Below are positions 34,316-43,390 of a stretch of 64,000 bases of DNA, one piece after another. Positions within the stretch are counted from its first letter, which is position 1. Every line of letters starts with the position of its first letter. This DNA is from Methylomicrobium sp051061015 (GTDB lineage: Bacteria; Pseudomonadota; Gammaproteobacteria; Methylococcales; Methylomonadaceae): assembly GCA_051061015.1 (NCBI GenBank), contig JBPFEG010000046.1:34722-98721 (forward strand), given 5' to 3'. A program made the position numbers and the translations under genes. The notes beneath the pieces are model-generated. The model ran no database searches. It saw nothing but the letters and a program-made list of their open reading frames with translations, and was not told the DNA's origin.

Positions 34316-35671
34316 ATGAAATATTATGAAAGCAATTTTCGTTCCAGTTTTAAGCCTTTGGCAATAGGAATTGCCTTGGTTAGCTCGATGAATGCCGCGC
34401 AGGCCAAGAGTCTGCTTGAAGCCGATCGTTTGCTGGAGGCGGCAGGTGACCCGAACGGAAGTTCTTTCATGAAAGAGTGGGGGCTCACGGTTGGCGGCTG
34501 GGCGAATGCTGGCATTACGTATAATTCGATCAGCCCGGAGAACAATTTCAATGGTCCTGTAACTTTCGCGGATCGGTCGGGGGAGTTTCAATTAAATCAA
34601 CTGAATTTGTTCTTGCAACGCGCGGTAGCCACCGAGGGAGATAAGTTTGATATCGGCGGGCGCTTCGATATCATGTTCGGCACTGACGCAATTTTTACCC
34701 AAGCCTACGGTGTGCCTGCGTTCGACGTGAATTCGGGGTTGCCTTTGAACCGTAACCACTGGGACCTCAATCTACTCAACAGCAATGACAACCGCTTTTA
34801 CGATCTCGCAATTCCGCAGGCCTACCTGGAAGCCTACCTGCCGATCGGCAATGGCCTGAATATCAAGGCCGGTCATTTCTACACTCCGATCGGCTATGAA
34901 ACGGTGCCGGCGCCGGATAACTTTTTTTATACGCACGCCTATACGATGCAGTACGGCGAGCCTTTTACACATACCGGTATTCTTGGAAGTTATACGGTCG
35001 ATGATCATTGGGCAGTGGTCGGTGGCGTCGTGACCGGCAGTGCGACCGGCGGTTGGGACGGCGGCTGGGATAAACAACTGGGCAACTGGGCCGGTATTGC
35101 CGGCGCGACCTGGACAAACGCGGATTCGGGAACTTCATTGAACGTGACTGGGACATATGGCGGCACTTCCGAGCAAAGTAGCAAAGCCTGGGGCATGTAC
35201 AGCGTGGTGTTGAAACAGGATATCGGCGACAAGACTCATTGGGTATTGCAGCACGATCATGGTTATGCCAATGGCGTCTTAACCGCTAATGGTCTTGAAG
35301 ATGCCGAATGGTATGGCATCAACACGCATCTGTATTATGACATCAGCGATACTTTGACTGCTGGCGTACGCGGCGAATGGTTCCGGGATCAGAACGGATT
35401 TCGGGTTTTTTCCCCTGGTCGAGTTGGAGCCGCAACCGACGGCAACGGCAACAGTTTCGCCGCAGCAGGTAATTTCCTGTCGACAAGCGCGCCTTCCAGT
35501 TATTACGCTGTCACCGCCGGCATCAACTGGAAGCCAGTCAAGTGGCTGAATTTGCGCCCGAACGTGCGCTATGACTGGGCGGATGGCGCTCGACCTTTCG
35601 GCGGCGACAGCACAAAGGTCGGTAAGCTGGATCAGTTCCTGTTTTCGACCGATTTTACGGTTAGTTTCTAA
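34316..35671 (+). CDS. Outer membrane beta-barrel porin (BBP2/OmpL-like)
   Basis: 451 residues. A signal peptide of about 30 residues ends near MNAAQA; then come repeated aromatic amphipathic strands such as KEWGLTVGGWANAGITYNS and LNIKAGHFYTPIGYETVP, ending in a terminal Phe (FSTDFTVSF), the signal for outer-membrane assembly. This pattern is that of the putative beta-barrel porin-2 family (DUF1597 type). Substrate unknown. A sigma-54 promoter and NtrC sites in front, with glnA diverging, indicate nitrogen-starvation control and suggest passage of a nitrogen compound. A strong terminator follows. The family is confident; the nitrogen role is inference. Confidence 0.85.
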   Translation: MKYYESNFRSSFKPLAIGIALVSSMNAAQAKSLLEADRLLEAAGDPNGSSFMKEWGLTVGGWANAGITYNSISPENNFNGPVTFADRSGEFQLNQLNLFLQRAVATEGDKFDIGGRFDIMFGTDAIFTQAYGVPAFDVNSGLPLNRNHWDLNLLNSNDNRFYDLAIPQAYLEAYLPIGNGLNIKAGHFYTPIGYETVPAPDNFFYTHAYTMQYGEPFTHTGILGSYTVDDHWAVVGGVVTGSATGGWDGGWDKQLGNWAGIAGATWTNADSGTSLNVTGTYGGTSEQSSKAWGMYSVVLKQDIGDKTHWVLQHDHGYANGVLTANGLEDAEWYGINTHLYYDISDTLTAGVRGEWFRDQNGFRVFSPGRVGAATDGNGNSFAAAGNFLSTSAPSSYYAVTAGINWKPVKWLNLRPNVRYDWADGARPFGGDSTKVGKLDQFLFSTDFTVSF

Positions 35672-35700
35672 GCAGCCATTCAATTTTAACGTTTAACCAA

Positions 35701-35729
35701 AATGCGCCTTCAGGCGCATTTTGTTTTTA
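35701..35729 (+). terminator. Terminator after the porin
   Basis: AATGCGCCT-TC-AGGCGCATT, a perfect nine-base stem, then TTGTTTTT; 29 bases past the porin stop. Confidence 0.9.
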
Positions 35730-35899
35730 TAGGGGGACGGGATAAGTCTAGAACCGGACATTCTGTCTGCACATGGGCCCTCACGAGAAAAATGCGCTCC
35801 GATTAAAAGCGGAACTGATTTTTTCAGGTTAAAACCGAAGCTCGGAGATTGCGTACAGATCGATACAATATCGGGAAAGTGCCGGCTGAAACCGTTCAA

Positions 35900-35916
35900 T
35901 GCACCAAAATAAAGCA
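35900..35916. promoter_or_regulatory. NtrC-like site upstream of glnK1
   Basis: TGCACCAAAATAAAGCA has a perfect left half of the NtrC palindrome and a degenerate right half. About 265 bases upstream of the promoter match. Confidence 0.5.
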
Positions 35917-35929
35917 TTTGGTAGAAAAA

Positions 35930-35946
35930 CGTACTGAGTTGGTGCA
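35930..35946. promoter_or_regulatory. Second NtrC-like site upstream of glnK1
   Basis: CGTACTGAGTTGGTGCA has a perfect right half (GGTGCA) and a weak left half. Its centre is 30 bases, about three helical turns, from the first site, so both face the same side of DNA. Confidence 0.45.
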
Positions 35947-36180
35947 TTGATCTGTTGTGCTCGGCTTCAGCATCACAAAATCAATGTTCTGTTTACCCTA
36001 GCCGCTTAGGAAATGGCCGGATGGGTAAAGTTTTTTGACGAAGACCTTAGGGTAATAGCCAGTTAGCGATGTAAAAAGCCTGAAATTTTCGTTGCATTGA
36101 GAGATCCATGCGCTCTCTAGGGGCTTTTGTCAATAACAGGCAGATTACGCTAAGGCATAGGCTCGGGGTCTGGAAGACAT

Positions 36181-36196
36181 TGGCATAATCATTGCT
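36181..36196 (+). promoter_or_regulatory. Sigma-54 promoter of glnK1-amtB1
   Basis: TGGCATAATCATTGCT matches TGGCAY-N5-TTGCW with correct GG/GC spacing, 48 bases before the glnK1 ATG. Confidence 0.85.
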
Positions 36197-36243
36197 TTGA
36201 CTTTAATACGGAATCGTTATTTTTATTCAGCAAGAGGCAATTT

Positions 36244-36582
36244 ATGAAACTGATCACTGCAATCGTTAAACCCTTCAAACTGGATGATGTCCGCGAGGCG
36301 CTTTCAGAGATCGGCGTTACCGGTGTTACCGTCACTGAAGTCAAGGGGTTTGGTCGCCAGAAAGGGCATACCGAGTTGTATCGCGGCGCTGAATATGTCG
36401 TGGACTTTTTGCCGAAAACCAAAGTGGAAGTGGCCGTTTCCACGGGGTTGCTCGATCAGGCGCTCGAGGCCATAACCAAAGCAGCAGGAACCGGCAAGAT
36501 CGGAGACGGCAAGATTTTTGTGACCGATCTGGAGCAGGTTATTCGGATTCGTACTGGCGAAACGGGCGAAGAAGCCCTTTAA
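36244..36582 (+). CDS. glnK: PII signal protein GlnK (first copy)
   Basis: 112 residues, exact PII length. The T-loop GHTELYRGAEYVVDFLPK contains Tyr51, the uridylylation site, and the B and C loops (TGKIGDGKIFV, IRIRTGETGEEAL) are complete. Trimeric PII proteins block ammonium channels and tune NtrB and GlnE according to 2-oxoglutarate and glutamine. Located 38 bases before amtB1, under a sigma-54 promoter. GlnB and GlnK cannot be separated by sequence here; linkage to amtB makes GlnK the better name. Confidence 0.95.
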   Translation: MKLITAIVKPFKLDDVREALSEIGVTGVTVTEVKGFGRQKGHTELYRGAEYVVDFLPKTKVEVAVSTGLLDQALEAITKAAGTGKIGDGKIFVTDLEQVIRIRTGETGEEAL

Positions 36583-36620
36583 AAATAATAAAGCGGATAA
36601 TCATCAAAGGTGGATTTTCT

Positions 36621-38111
36621 ATGAAACGACTGATACTGATTTTACCCCTGTTACTGCTGATGAGTTTTGCAGGGGTTTGTTTTGCCGATCCTGCGACTGA
36701 CGTTGTGCAAACAACTACCATTGCCGATCCTGTTAAACCGGTAACGGAGGCTATCCCTGCAGCCGCACCAGCCGCGGCTGCCGCAGCTGAGCCTGTCGCC
36801 CAAACTGTGAATAAAGGCGATACCGCCTGGATGATCGTCGCGACCGTGTTGGTCATTCTGATGGTGATTCCGGGATTGGCGCTCTTTTACGGTGGCATGG
36901 TGCGGGCGAAAAACATGCTATCGATTTTGATGCAGGTGTTTGTGATCTTTTCGATGATGGCCCTGCTTTGGGCGATTTACGGTTACAGCGTCGCATTTAC
37001 TGAAGGGAATGCCTTTTTCGGCGGATTTAGCAAAATGTTCCTGATCGGGATTACCCCCGATTCAATGGCGGCGACTTTCAGTAAGGGCGTCTATGTGCCG
37101 GAATTCATTTATGTTGCTTTCCAGTTGACGTTCTCCGCAATTACGCCGGCATTGATTATCGGCGCGCTTGCCGAGCGGGTTAAATTCTCGGCTGTGCTGC
37201 TGTTTGTTTTTCTCTGGTTCAGTTTTGCTTATCTACCGATGGCGCACATGGTGTGGTACTGGGCCGGTCCCGATGCCTACACCGATGCCAAGGCAGCGGA
37301 AGCGGCCGGAGCGACTGCCGGGTTTCTGTTCCAAAAAGGCGCATTGGATTTTGCGGGCGGTACTGTCGTACATATCAACTCCGGCATTGCCGGTTTGGTC
37401 GGGTGCATTCTTGTGGGCAAACGCATCGGGCTCAGAAAAGAATTTACCGGTCCGCATAGCGTCACGATGACGATGATCGGAGCTTCTCTGCTCTGGGTGG
37501 GCTGGTTTGGTTTCAACGTCGGCTCCAACCTGGAAGCGAACGGCCTGGCGGCGCTGGTTTTTGTAAATACCTTGCTGGCCAGTGCGGCAGCCACATTGTC
37601 ATGGATAACTGCAGAATGGCTTCTGCGCGGTAAAGCCAGCATGCTCGGAGCGGCCTCCGGCGCGATCGCTGGGCTGGTCGCGATCACTCCGGCTTGCGGC
37701 TGGGCAGGACCTGTAGGTTCCATTTTCTTGGGGTTAGTCGTCGGCGCGGTCTGTTTCTGGGCGGTAACCGGACTGAAAGCGAAGTTCGGGTATGATGATG
37801 CGCTGGACGCGTTCGGTGTGCATGGAGTAGGGGGGGTGATCGGTGCATTGGGTACCGCGATTGTCGCGAACCCTGCCTTAGGCGGAACCGGAGTTTGGGA
37901 TTACGTCGCGAACGGGGTCGCCGAATACAGTCTGAGCACGCAACTGATCAGTCAGTCATGGGGCGTGGGCGTATGCATCATCTGGTCCGGCGTCGTATCG
38001 TTTGTCGCTTTCAAATTCGTGGATATGATTATCGGTCTTCGCGTTACCGAGGAAGTTGAACGCGTCGGCCTTGATGTTTCCGAGCATGGTGAGACGGCAT
38101 ATCATATATAG
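36621..38111 (+). CDS. amtB: Ammonium channel AmtB (first copy)
   Basis: 496 residues with a signal peptide (about 1-22) and an unusual Ala/Pro/Thr-rich periplasmic segment up to about residue 68, absent in the second copy. Then eleven membrane helices: the GLALFYGGMVRAKNMLS entry segment, twin-His positions in GTVVHINSGIAGLV and DAFGVHGVGGVIGALG, and the selectivity-filter Trp in LLWVGWFGFNVGSNL. It conducts ammonium into the cell and is gated by GlnK, encoded just upstream. Expected to be induced under nitrogen limitation. A clear terminator follows. Confidence 0.95.
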   Translation: MKRLILILPLLLLMSFAGVCFADPATDVVQTTTIADPVKPVTEAIPAAAPAAAAAAEPVAQTVNKGDTAWMIVATVLVILMVIPGLALFYGGMVRAKNMLSILMQVFVIFSMMALLWAIYGYSVAFTEGNAFFGGFSKMFLIGITPDSMAATFSKGVYVPEFIYVAFQLTFSAITPALIIGALAERVKFSAVLLFVFLWFSFAYLPMAHMVWYWAGPDAYTDAKAAEAAGATAGFLFQKGALDFAGGTVVHINSGIAGLVGCILVGKRIGLRKEFTGPHSVTMTMIGASLLWVGWFGFNVGSNLEANGLAALVFVNTLLASAAATLSWITAEWLLRGKASMLGAASGAIAGLVAITPACGWAGPVGSIFLGLVVGAVCFWAVTGLKAKFGYDDALDAFGVHGVGGVIGALGTAIVANPALGGTGVWDYVANGVAEYSLSTQLISQSWGVGVCIIWSGVVSFVAFKFVDMIIGLRVTEEVERVGLDVSEHGETAYHI

Positions 38112-38144
38112 CAATATATAAAGGTATAAGTCGTCATTTTTTGT

Positions 38145-38187
38145 AAGCCGCCAATCGATCAGATCTGTTGGCGGCTTGCGATTTTTC
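38145..38187 (+). terminator. Terminator after amtB1
   Basis: AAGCCGCCAA and TTGGCGGCTT form a ten-base stem around a 13-base loop, followed by GCGATTTTTC. Confidence 0.85.
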
Positions 38188-38281
38188 AAAACAAGAACAA
38201 TAACTTTACCGGAGGGCGGCTAGCGAAATGATTAATATGGCTTCAGGTCAAGGAATGCTAATTTATGCCTCTTTTGTGTTA

Positions 38282-38305
38282 CAGCCCTCGCAGGGCTGTT
38301 TGTGT
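38282..38305 (+). terminator. Hairpin in the glnK2 leader
   Basis: CAGCCCT-CGC-AGGGCTG followed by TTTGTGTT looks like a terminator or attenuator about 90 bases before glnK2. A 26-codon frame (38228-38308, with GGAGG upstream) ends inside it; whether it is translated is unknown. Confidence 0.5.
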
Positions 38306-38391
38306 TAGGGAGGAATTGTAAATCAATAAGGATTGTGTATGATTGAAAAATTCCGGAGTCAATTTTTCGTTACTTGTGACAGAGAGACATT

Positions 38392-38730
38392 ATGAAATTA
38401 ATAACAGCAATAATTAAACCGTTCAAACTCGATGATGTCAGGGAAGCCCTGTCCGAGATCGGCATCGCGGGAGTTACCGCGACGGAGGTAAAAGGCTTTG
38501 GCCGTCAAAAAGGGCACACCGAACTGTATCGGGGGGCAGAATATGTGGTCGATTTTTTACCGAAAGTGAAGCTCGAAATCGCAGTGTCGGACGATGTGCT
38601 CGACAAGGCAGTCGAAACGATCGTAAAAGCGGCAAACACCGGCAAAATCGGGGACGGTAAAATTTTTGTCACCAATCTAGAACAAATCATCCGAATAAGA
38701 ACCGGTGAAACCGGCGAGGATGCCATTTAA
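38392..38730 (+). CDS. glnK: PII signal protein GlnK (second copy)
   Basis: 112 residues, very similar to the first copy, with T-loop Tyr51 in GHTELYRGAEY and the same C-terminal IRIRTGETGEDAI. Differences concentrate in the beta-strand after the T-loop (VKLEIAVSDDVLDKAVETI). It stands three bases before amtB2. Unlike the first copy, no sigma-54 promoter match is visible in its 280-base leader, so the two PII proteins may be expressed under different conditions. Confidence 0.95.
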   Translation: MKLITAIIKPFKLDDVREALSEIGIAGVTATEVKGFGRQKGHTELYRGAEYVVDFLPKVKLEIAVSDDVLDKAVETIVKAANTGKIGDGKIFVTNLEQIIRIRTGETGEDAI

Positions 38731-38733
38731 TAA

Positions 38734-40026
38734 GTGAACAGAATGCATTCCAAACGACTATTTTTTAGCTTATTGTTATTGCCGTTCGCGGCGGAGGCCG
38801 ATCCGATCAATCAGGCCAACACGGCCTGGATTCTGACGTCAACCGGCTTGGTATTGTTTATGACATTGCCGGGCTTGTCACTGTTTTATGCCGGTCTGGT
38901 GCGCAGCAAGAACGTGCTGTCGGTGCTGATGCAGTGTTTTGCGATAACCTGCCTGGTTTCGCTCTTGTGGCTGGCCGGCGTGTACAGCCTGATTTTCGCG
39001 AACGGCGGCGATTATCAGAAACTGATCGGCGGATTATCGAAAGCGTTCTTGCCCGAAATCGGCACGACCTCGCAAGTCGGGGATTTGCCTGAAACGGTTT
39101 ATTTCATGTTTCAGATGACCTTCGCGATCATCACTCCGGCGCTGATCGTCGGCAGCTTCGCCGAACGGATGAAATTCTCCGCAATGTTGTGGTTCAGCGG
39201 CCTATGGCTCTGCCTGGTGTATATTCCGATTTGCCACTGGATCTGGGGCGGCGGCTGGCTTGCTGAGTTAGGCGTTTTGGATTTCGCAGGAGGGATCGTG
39301 ATTCATGTGAATGCAGGCATCGCATCCTTGGTCGCGGCGCTGGTGATCGGCCGCCGCAAAGGTTTTCCAACCGTGCCGATGCCGCCGCATAACATGACCA
39401 TGGTGGTGACTGGCGCGGGCATGCTTTGGGTCGGCTGGTTCGGTTTCAATGGCGGCAGCGCGCTGACCGCTGACGGTCGTGCAGGTATGGCACTGCTGGT
39501 AACCCATATCGGTGCGGCAGCCGGCGCGTTGACCTGGATGGTAATCGAATGGCAGCGTTTCGGTAAGCCGAGCGTGTTGGGCATCGTGACCGGTATGGTC
39601 GCGGGTCTCGGCACAATCACGCCGGCTTCAGGCTATATCGGTCCGATCGGCGCGCTGGTGATCGGCGTTGTGGCGGGAGTCGTCTGTTTCGTGGCGACGC
39701 AGTATGTCAAACGGACGCTGAAGATAGACGATTCCTTGGATGTATTTCCGGTCCATGGCATCGGCGGGATCACCGGCTCGCTGCTGACCGGCATATTCGC
39801 TTCCAGCAGTTTCGGCGGACTGGGTCTGGCCGAAGGCGTGACGATCGGCGGTCAGGTCGCCGTACAGGCATTGGCGATTGGGGTAACGATAGTCTGGAGT
39901 GCGTTTTTCAGTTTCGTGTTGTTGAAACTGATCGACAAATTCATCGGTTTGCGTGTGACTGCTGATGAAGAAGTGCAGGGCTTGGATACGGTGTTGCACG
40001 AGGAAACCGGATACGTCAACTTATAA
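38734..40026 (+). CDS. amtB: Ammonium channel AmtB (second copy)
   Basis: 430 residues from a GTG; an ATG three codons later is an alternative. A short signal sequence is followed directly by the channel, with twin-His positions in GIVIHVNAGIASLV and DVFPVHGIGGITGSLL and MLWVGWFGFNGGSAL in the filter. It lacks the Ala/Pro-rich N-terminal segment of the first copy and has shorter loops. It is partnered with GlnK2. Whether it is a high-affinity channel or a sensor-type Amt cannot be read from the sequence; both His residues are conserved, so it should conduct. Confidence 0.94.
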   Translation: MNRMHSKRLFFSLLLLPFAAEADPINQANTAWILTSTGLVLFMTLPGLSLFYAGLVRSKNVLSVLMQCFAITCLVSLLWLAGVYSLIFANGGDYQKLIGGLSKAFLPEIGTTSQVGDLPETVYFMFQMTFAIITPALIVGSFAERMKFSAMLWFSGLWLCLVYIPICHWIWGGGWLAELGVLDFAGGIVIHVNAGIASLVAALVIGRRKGFPTVPMPPHNMTMVVTGAGMLWVGWFGFNGGSALTADGRAGMALLVTHIGAAAGALTWMVIEWQRFGKPSVLGIVTGMVAGLGTITPASGYIGPIGALVIGVVAGVVCFVATQYVKRTLKIDDSLDVFPVHGIGGITGSLLTGIFASSSFGGLGLAEGVTIGGQVAVQALAIGVTIVWSAFFSFVLLKLIDKFIGLRVTADEEVQGLDTVLHEETGYVNL

Positions 40027-40050
40027 TTTGACGGCGTTTCGGGAATATAA

Positions 40051-40079
40051 AAGGCGGCTTCCAAGTCGCCTTTTTTATT
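40051..40079 (+). terminator. Terminator after amtB2
   Basis: AAGGCGGCTT and AAGTCGCCTT form an imperfect hairpin (one G-T pair) followed by TTTTATT. Confidence 0.8.
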
Positions 40080-40120
40080 GGGAAGAGCTATCCTAATCCA
40101 GGAATAGCTCAAGGAATCTT

Positions 40121-43100
40121 ATGAACGCTAGAACCCTGTTGACCAAGATATTAAAAGGATTGGCTATCGTAAGCGGCATAGTGCTCTTTTATGCGCTGGC
40201 CGGCTTTTATGCTCTGCCTTATCTTCTGAAGTCTAGGGCGCCGGTGATGATCAAGGAACTGACCGGCAGGCAGGCATCGATCGCCAAAGTCGAACTGAAC
40301 CCGTTTTTATTTCGGTTTGCCATTCAGGGTTTGGCGATACAGGAGAAGAACGGTGAGCCTTTCGTAAGTTTCGAGCGTCTAGCGGCAGACGTCGAGCTAT
40401 GGCAATCGCTGAAGGACACCACGCTAATAATCGATGACGTGCGGTTGATCAAGCCGTTTGTGCGTCTGGGCAGAGAGAAAAACGGCCGCTTCAATTTTGC
40501 CGATCTTGTGCTGGTCAAAAAAGAGCCGTCGCCCGAAACTGAACATGAATTATTTCCCGTGCAGATCGACAGTCTGGCGCTGTCCGGCGGCAAATTGCTC
40601 TGGGAGGACGATCATTTTAAAAAACCGGTCCGGGAAGAAATCGTACCGATCGATTTGACTGTGGAACGCTTCTCGCTTGGGCAAAATCAGCCTTTCCAGT
40701 TGCATTTGAAGCTGGCGTTAAAGTCGGGCGGAACTCTAGAGTGGCAAGGTGAGGCCGGTATCGCGCCTTTATTCTCGAAAGGCCGTCTAAAACTGGACGA
40801 GCTTAAGTTGCAGAACCTGACCGGCGTTGCGTTGCAGGATACGGTGAGCTTCGACTTGCAGGGCGGGGAGGTGCTGGAGGCGGAATATCATGTTAATTAT
40901 TCTTCGGCAAAGGGACTGGAGCTCGAGATTCCTAAAAGCCGCTTTGAATTGAAAAATTTTGTTTATGCGGCTGCGGAGACCCAGAAACCGACTGCCAAAT
41001 CATCCGCTATTTCCCTGAATGCCGGATATAAAATCACCTATGCCGGCCAAAAATGGCAGGTCGCGACCGAAAAAGCCGAGGTTAAACTGCGCGATTTCGA
41101 TTTAATTGGTTTGGGGCCCCTAAAAGGAAATTTAAAGATTGCGGAAATCGGGCTGATTACAGCTTGCACTGCCGGTTACCAAGAGAAAGGATTTAATTTG
41201 CTCTTTCAAAATGGACAAATAACCGCCAGCGGCAGCCGGTTCTCCGAGGCAAGCGAAAATAAGCCATTAATTGAAATAGAGCGGTTGACCGGCGAAGGAA
41301 TCGATTTTAACCTGCTCAAGCGCACTATTTCCGCCAATGCGATTAAATTCGAAAATGCCGATATTCAGGCCTGGCTGACTCCAGAAGGAAAAATCAATTA
41401 TCTGACTCTCTTGGATGAGAGCGGAAAGCCGGCGATAGTCGAAAAGGCTGCGCAGTCGGCAGAAAAAATCTCCGAGACCTGGATAATTGCGCTCAAATCA
41501 TTGGCATTGAGCGGTTTCGGCGTAAATTTCGAAGATAGAACGCAAGTAAAGCCGGTTTCCTTCCAACTCAAGCCGGTCGATTTCACATTGAGTAATTTCA
41601 CCAATACGAAAGGCACAAAATTACCCGTACAGTTGAGTGCCCGCTTCAATCAGGGCGGAAAAATCAAACTGGACGGTGATGTGGTTGTCGATCCTCTGGC
41701 TGCGCGGTTGAATGTTTCGATCGCGGACATCGAGCTCGATAAATTTCAGACCTATGTCGATCGGTTTGCCCGTCTGGATGTGATCGATGGAGGTTTTTTT
41801 GCCGAGGGCAAGCTGGATGTTCAACTCGCCGAACAGCAGCCCGATATCAAATTTCAGGGACGTGCCGGCGTAGAGGAACTGGTAACGCGCGACCAGCTTC
41901 AGAACAAGGATTTCATCAAATGGCGAAAACTGACCCTGAGCGAGATCGATGCGGATCTGCAGGCGAACCGCTATACCGCCAAGCGCCTGCTGATCGAAAA
42001 GCCTTATGCGAGGGTCGTGATCAAAAAAGACAAGACCGTCAACATCAACGAAGTCTTATCGACAGGCAAGCCCACAAGCACAAAGCCTGCCACTGCCGCC
42101 ACGGAAAAGAAGCCAGACTCAGATCGTAACCCGACGTTTTTCAAGCTCGATCAGTTTCAGGTGCATGACGGTTCCTCCGATTTTGCCGATCTCTCGCTGA
42201 TTCTGCCTTTTGCGGCTGAAATCCAGGAGCTTAACGGCGGCGCCACAGGCTTTTCGTCGGAAAAGAAATCCAAGGTCAAAGTGTCGCTGAAGGGCAATGC
42301 CTACGATCTGGCGCCGGTCGACGTGCGCGGCGAGGTAAGCCCCTATCGCGGCGAGTACGACGTGGAATTGAGTTTCCACGGCCTGCCGATGCCGCTGGTC
42401 AGTCCTTACATGGTGCAATTTGCCGGTTACAAGGTCGAAAAGGGCAAGCTGAACCTGGACTTGAAATATCGGGTCGAGAAGGGGGCCCTGACCGCATCGA
42501 ACAATATTCTGATCGATCAGTTCGAACTCGGAGAGAAGGTTGAGAATCCGAACGCGGTCTCGCTCCCGCTGGACTTGGCGGTCGCTTTGCTGAAGGACAG
42601 CGACAACCGGATCAAACTAGACGTGCCGATTACCGGCAGCCTGGAAGATCCGAAATTCAGCATTCGCGCGATTGTCACGGATGCGCTGTTGAATGTGCTG
42701 AAAAAGGTGATCACATCGCCGTTTAGAGCGCTCGCCTCGGCCTTTGACGGTGGCGAGGAGCTGGATCAAATCGATTTCAAGCCGGGTAAGGCCGAACTGG
42801 ATAAAGAGCAATCGGCCAAACTCGACAATTTGGCCAAGGCGCTGCAGGAGCGGCCCGCATTGAATCTCGAAATCAAGGGCGCCGCCTACGAAGAGCAGGA
42901 CTGGCCCGCGTTGAAGGATGCGGCGCTCTTCGATCAGCTAAAGCGGTTGAAAGCGGCCGCGATCGCGAAGAAAGGTAAAAAAGTACGGGCTGAGTATATC
43001 GAGTTGTCCGATGACGAATACAAGGATTACCTGGCGCAGATGTTCATCGAAAAATTTCCGCTGCTCGCGGAGCGCTCGTTGTTTGGCAGGCCGCGCCTGA

Positions 43101-43339
43101 TCAATGCGAAAGAAGGCGAGGATTTTTATGAGGTCGCGAAACAAAAACTGTTCACGATCATCAAGCCGGAAGTGGAGCGTCTGAAAGATCTGGCCGCCAA
43201 AAGAGCACAGGCGGTCGCCAAATATATCGTACAACAGGGCGGTGTTTCACGCGAGCGGGTGTTCATTCTCGATACCGCGATCAATCCGGAGCGGGAAGGG
43301 CAGGCGATCGCTTCGCGGCTATCGTTGAGAGCGCATTGA
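40121..43339 (+). CDS. AsmA-like DUF748 protein with OmpA-like C-terminus
   Basis: 1072 residues. One N-terminal membrane helix (about 12-34) is followed by the DUF748 type start LKSRAPVMIKELTGRQASIAK-like region (see LNPFLFRFAIQGLAIQEKNG) and long stretches of beta-rich AsmA/TAM-like repeats such as VDPLAARLNVSIADIEL and GLPMPLVSPYMVQFAGYKVE. The last ~190 residues begin IDFKPGKAELDKEQSAKL and end with AQAVAKYIVQQGGVSRERV, an OmpA-like peptidoglycan-binding pattern. Such proteins span the periplasm and are linked to lipid transport or envelope integrity. Single-gene unit, convergent with nirJ with only 51 bases between and no terminator seen. Confidence 0.85.
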   Translation: MNARTLLTKILKGLAIVSGIVLFYALAGFYALPYLLKSRAPVMIKELTGRQASIAKVELNPFLFRFAIQGLAIQEKNGEPFVSFERLAADVELWQSLKDTTLIIDDVRLIKPFVRLGREKNGRFNFADLVLVKKEPSPETEHELFPVQIDSLALSGGKLLWEDDHFKKPVREEIVPIDLTVERFSLGQNQPFQLHLKLALKSGGTLEWQGEAGIAPLFSKGRLKLDELKLQNLTGVALQDTVSFDLQGGEVLEAEYHVNYSSAKGLELEIPKSRFELKNFVYAAAETQKPTAKSSAISLNAGYKITYAGQKWQVATEKAEVKLRDFDLIGLGPLKGNLKIAEIGLITACTAGYQEKGFNLLFQNGQITASGSRFSEASENKPLIEIERLTGEGIDFNLLKRTISANAIKFENADIQAWLTPEGKINYLTLLDESGKPAIVEKAAQSAEKISETWIIALKSLALSGFGVNFEDRTQVKPVSFQLKPVDFTLSNFTNTKGTKLPVQLSARFNQGGKIKLDGDVVVDPLAARLNVSIADIELDKFQTYVDRFARLDVIDGGFFAEGKLDVQLAEQQPDIKFQGRAGVEELVTRDQLQNKDFIKWRKLTLSEIDADLQANRYTAKRLLIEKPYARVVIKKDKTVNINEVLSTGKPTSTKPATAATEKKPDSDRNPTFFKLDQFQVHDGSSDFADLSLILPFAAEIQELNGGATGFSSEKKSKVKVSLKGNAYDLAPVDVRGEVSPYRGEYDVELSFHGLPMPLVSPYMVQFAGYKVEKGKLNLDLKYRVEKGALTASNNILIDQFELGEKVENPNAVSLPLDLAVALLKDSDNRIKLDVPITGSLEDPKFSIRAIVTDALLNVLKKVITSPFRALASAFDGGEELDQIDFKPGKAELDKEQSAKLDNLAKALQERPALNLEIKGAAYEEQDWPALKDAALFDQLKRLKAAAIAKKGKKVRAEYIELSDDEYKDYLAQMFIEKFPLLAERSLFGRPRLINAKEGEDFYEVAKQKLFTIIKPEVERLKDLAAKRAQAVAKYIVQQGGVSRERVFILDTAINPEREGQAIASRLSLRAH

Positions 43340-43390
43340 CCGATTTGGCGTTATATTTCGTAGAGTATCGAGCGGTTCAATGAATTTTGA

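Larger units (their letters stand above)
35730..36180. promoter_or_regulatory. Upstream region of glnK1-amtB1
   Basis: About 450 bases with no credible gene; a minus-strand frame at 35693-35947 runs into the porin terminator and has no ribosome site. Two NtrC-like sites lie near 35900 and 35930, and the sigma-54 promoter follows at 36181. Nothing else recognised. Confidence 0.5.

Noticed and set aside
35693..35947. 84-codon minus-strand frame after the porin
   Set aside because: Its 3' end is the porin terminator, there is no ribosome site, and it contains the NtrC-like sites.
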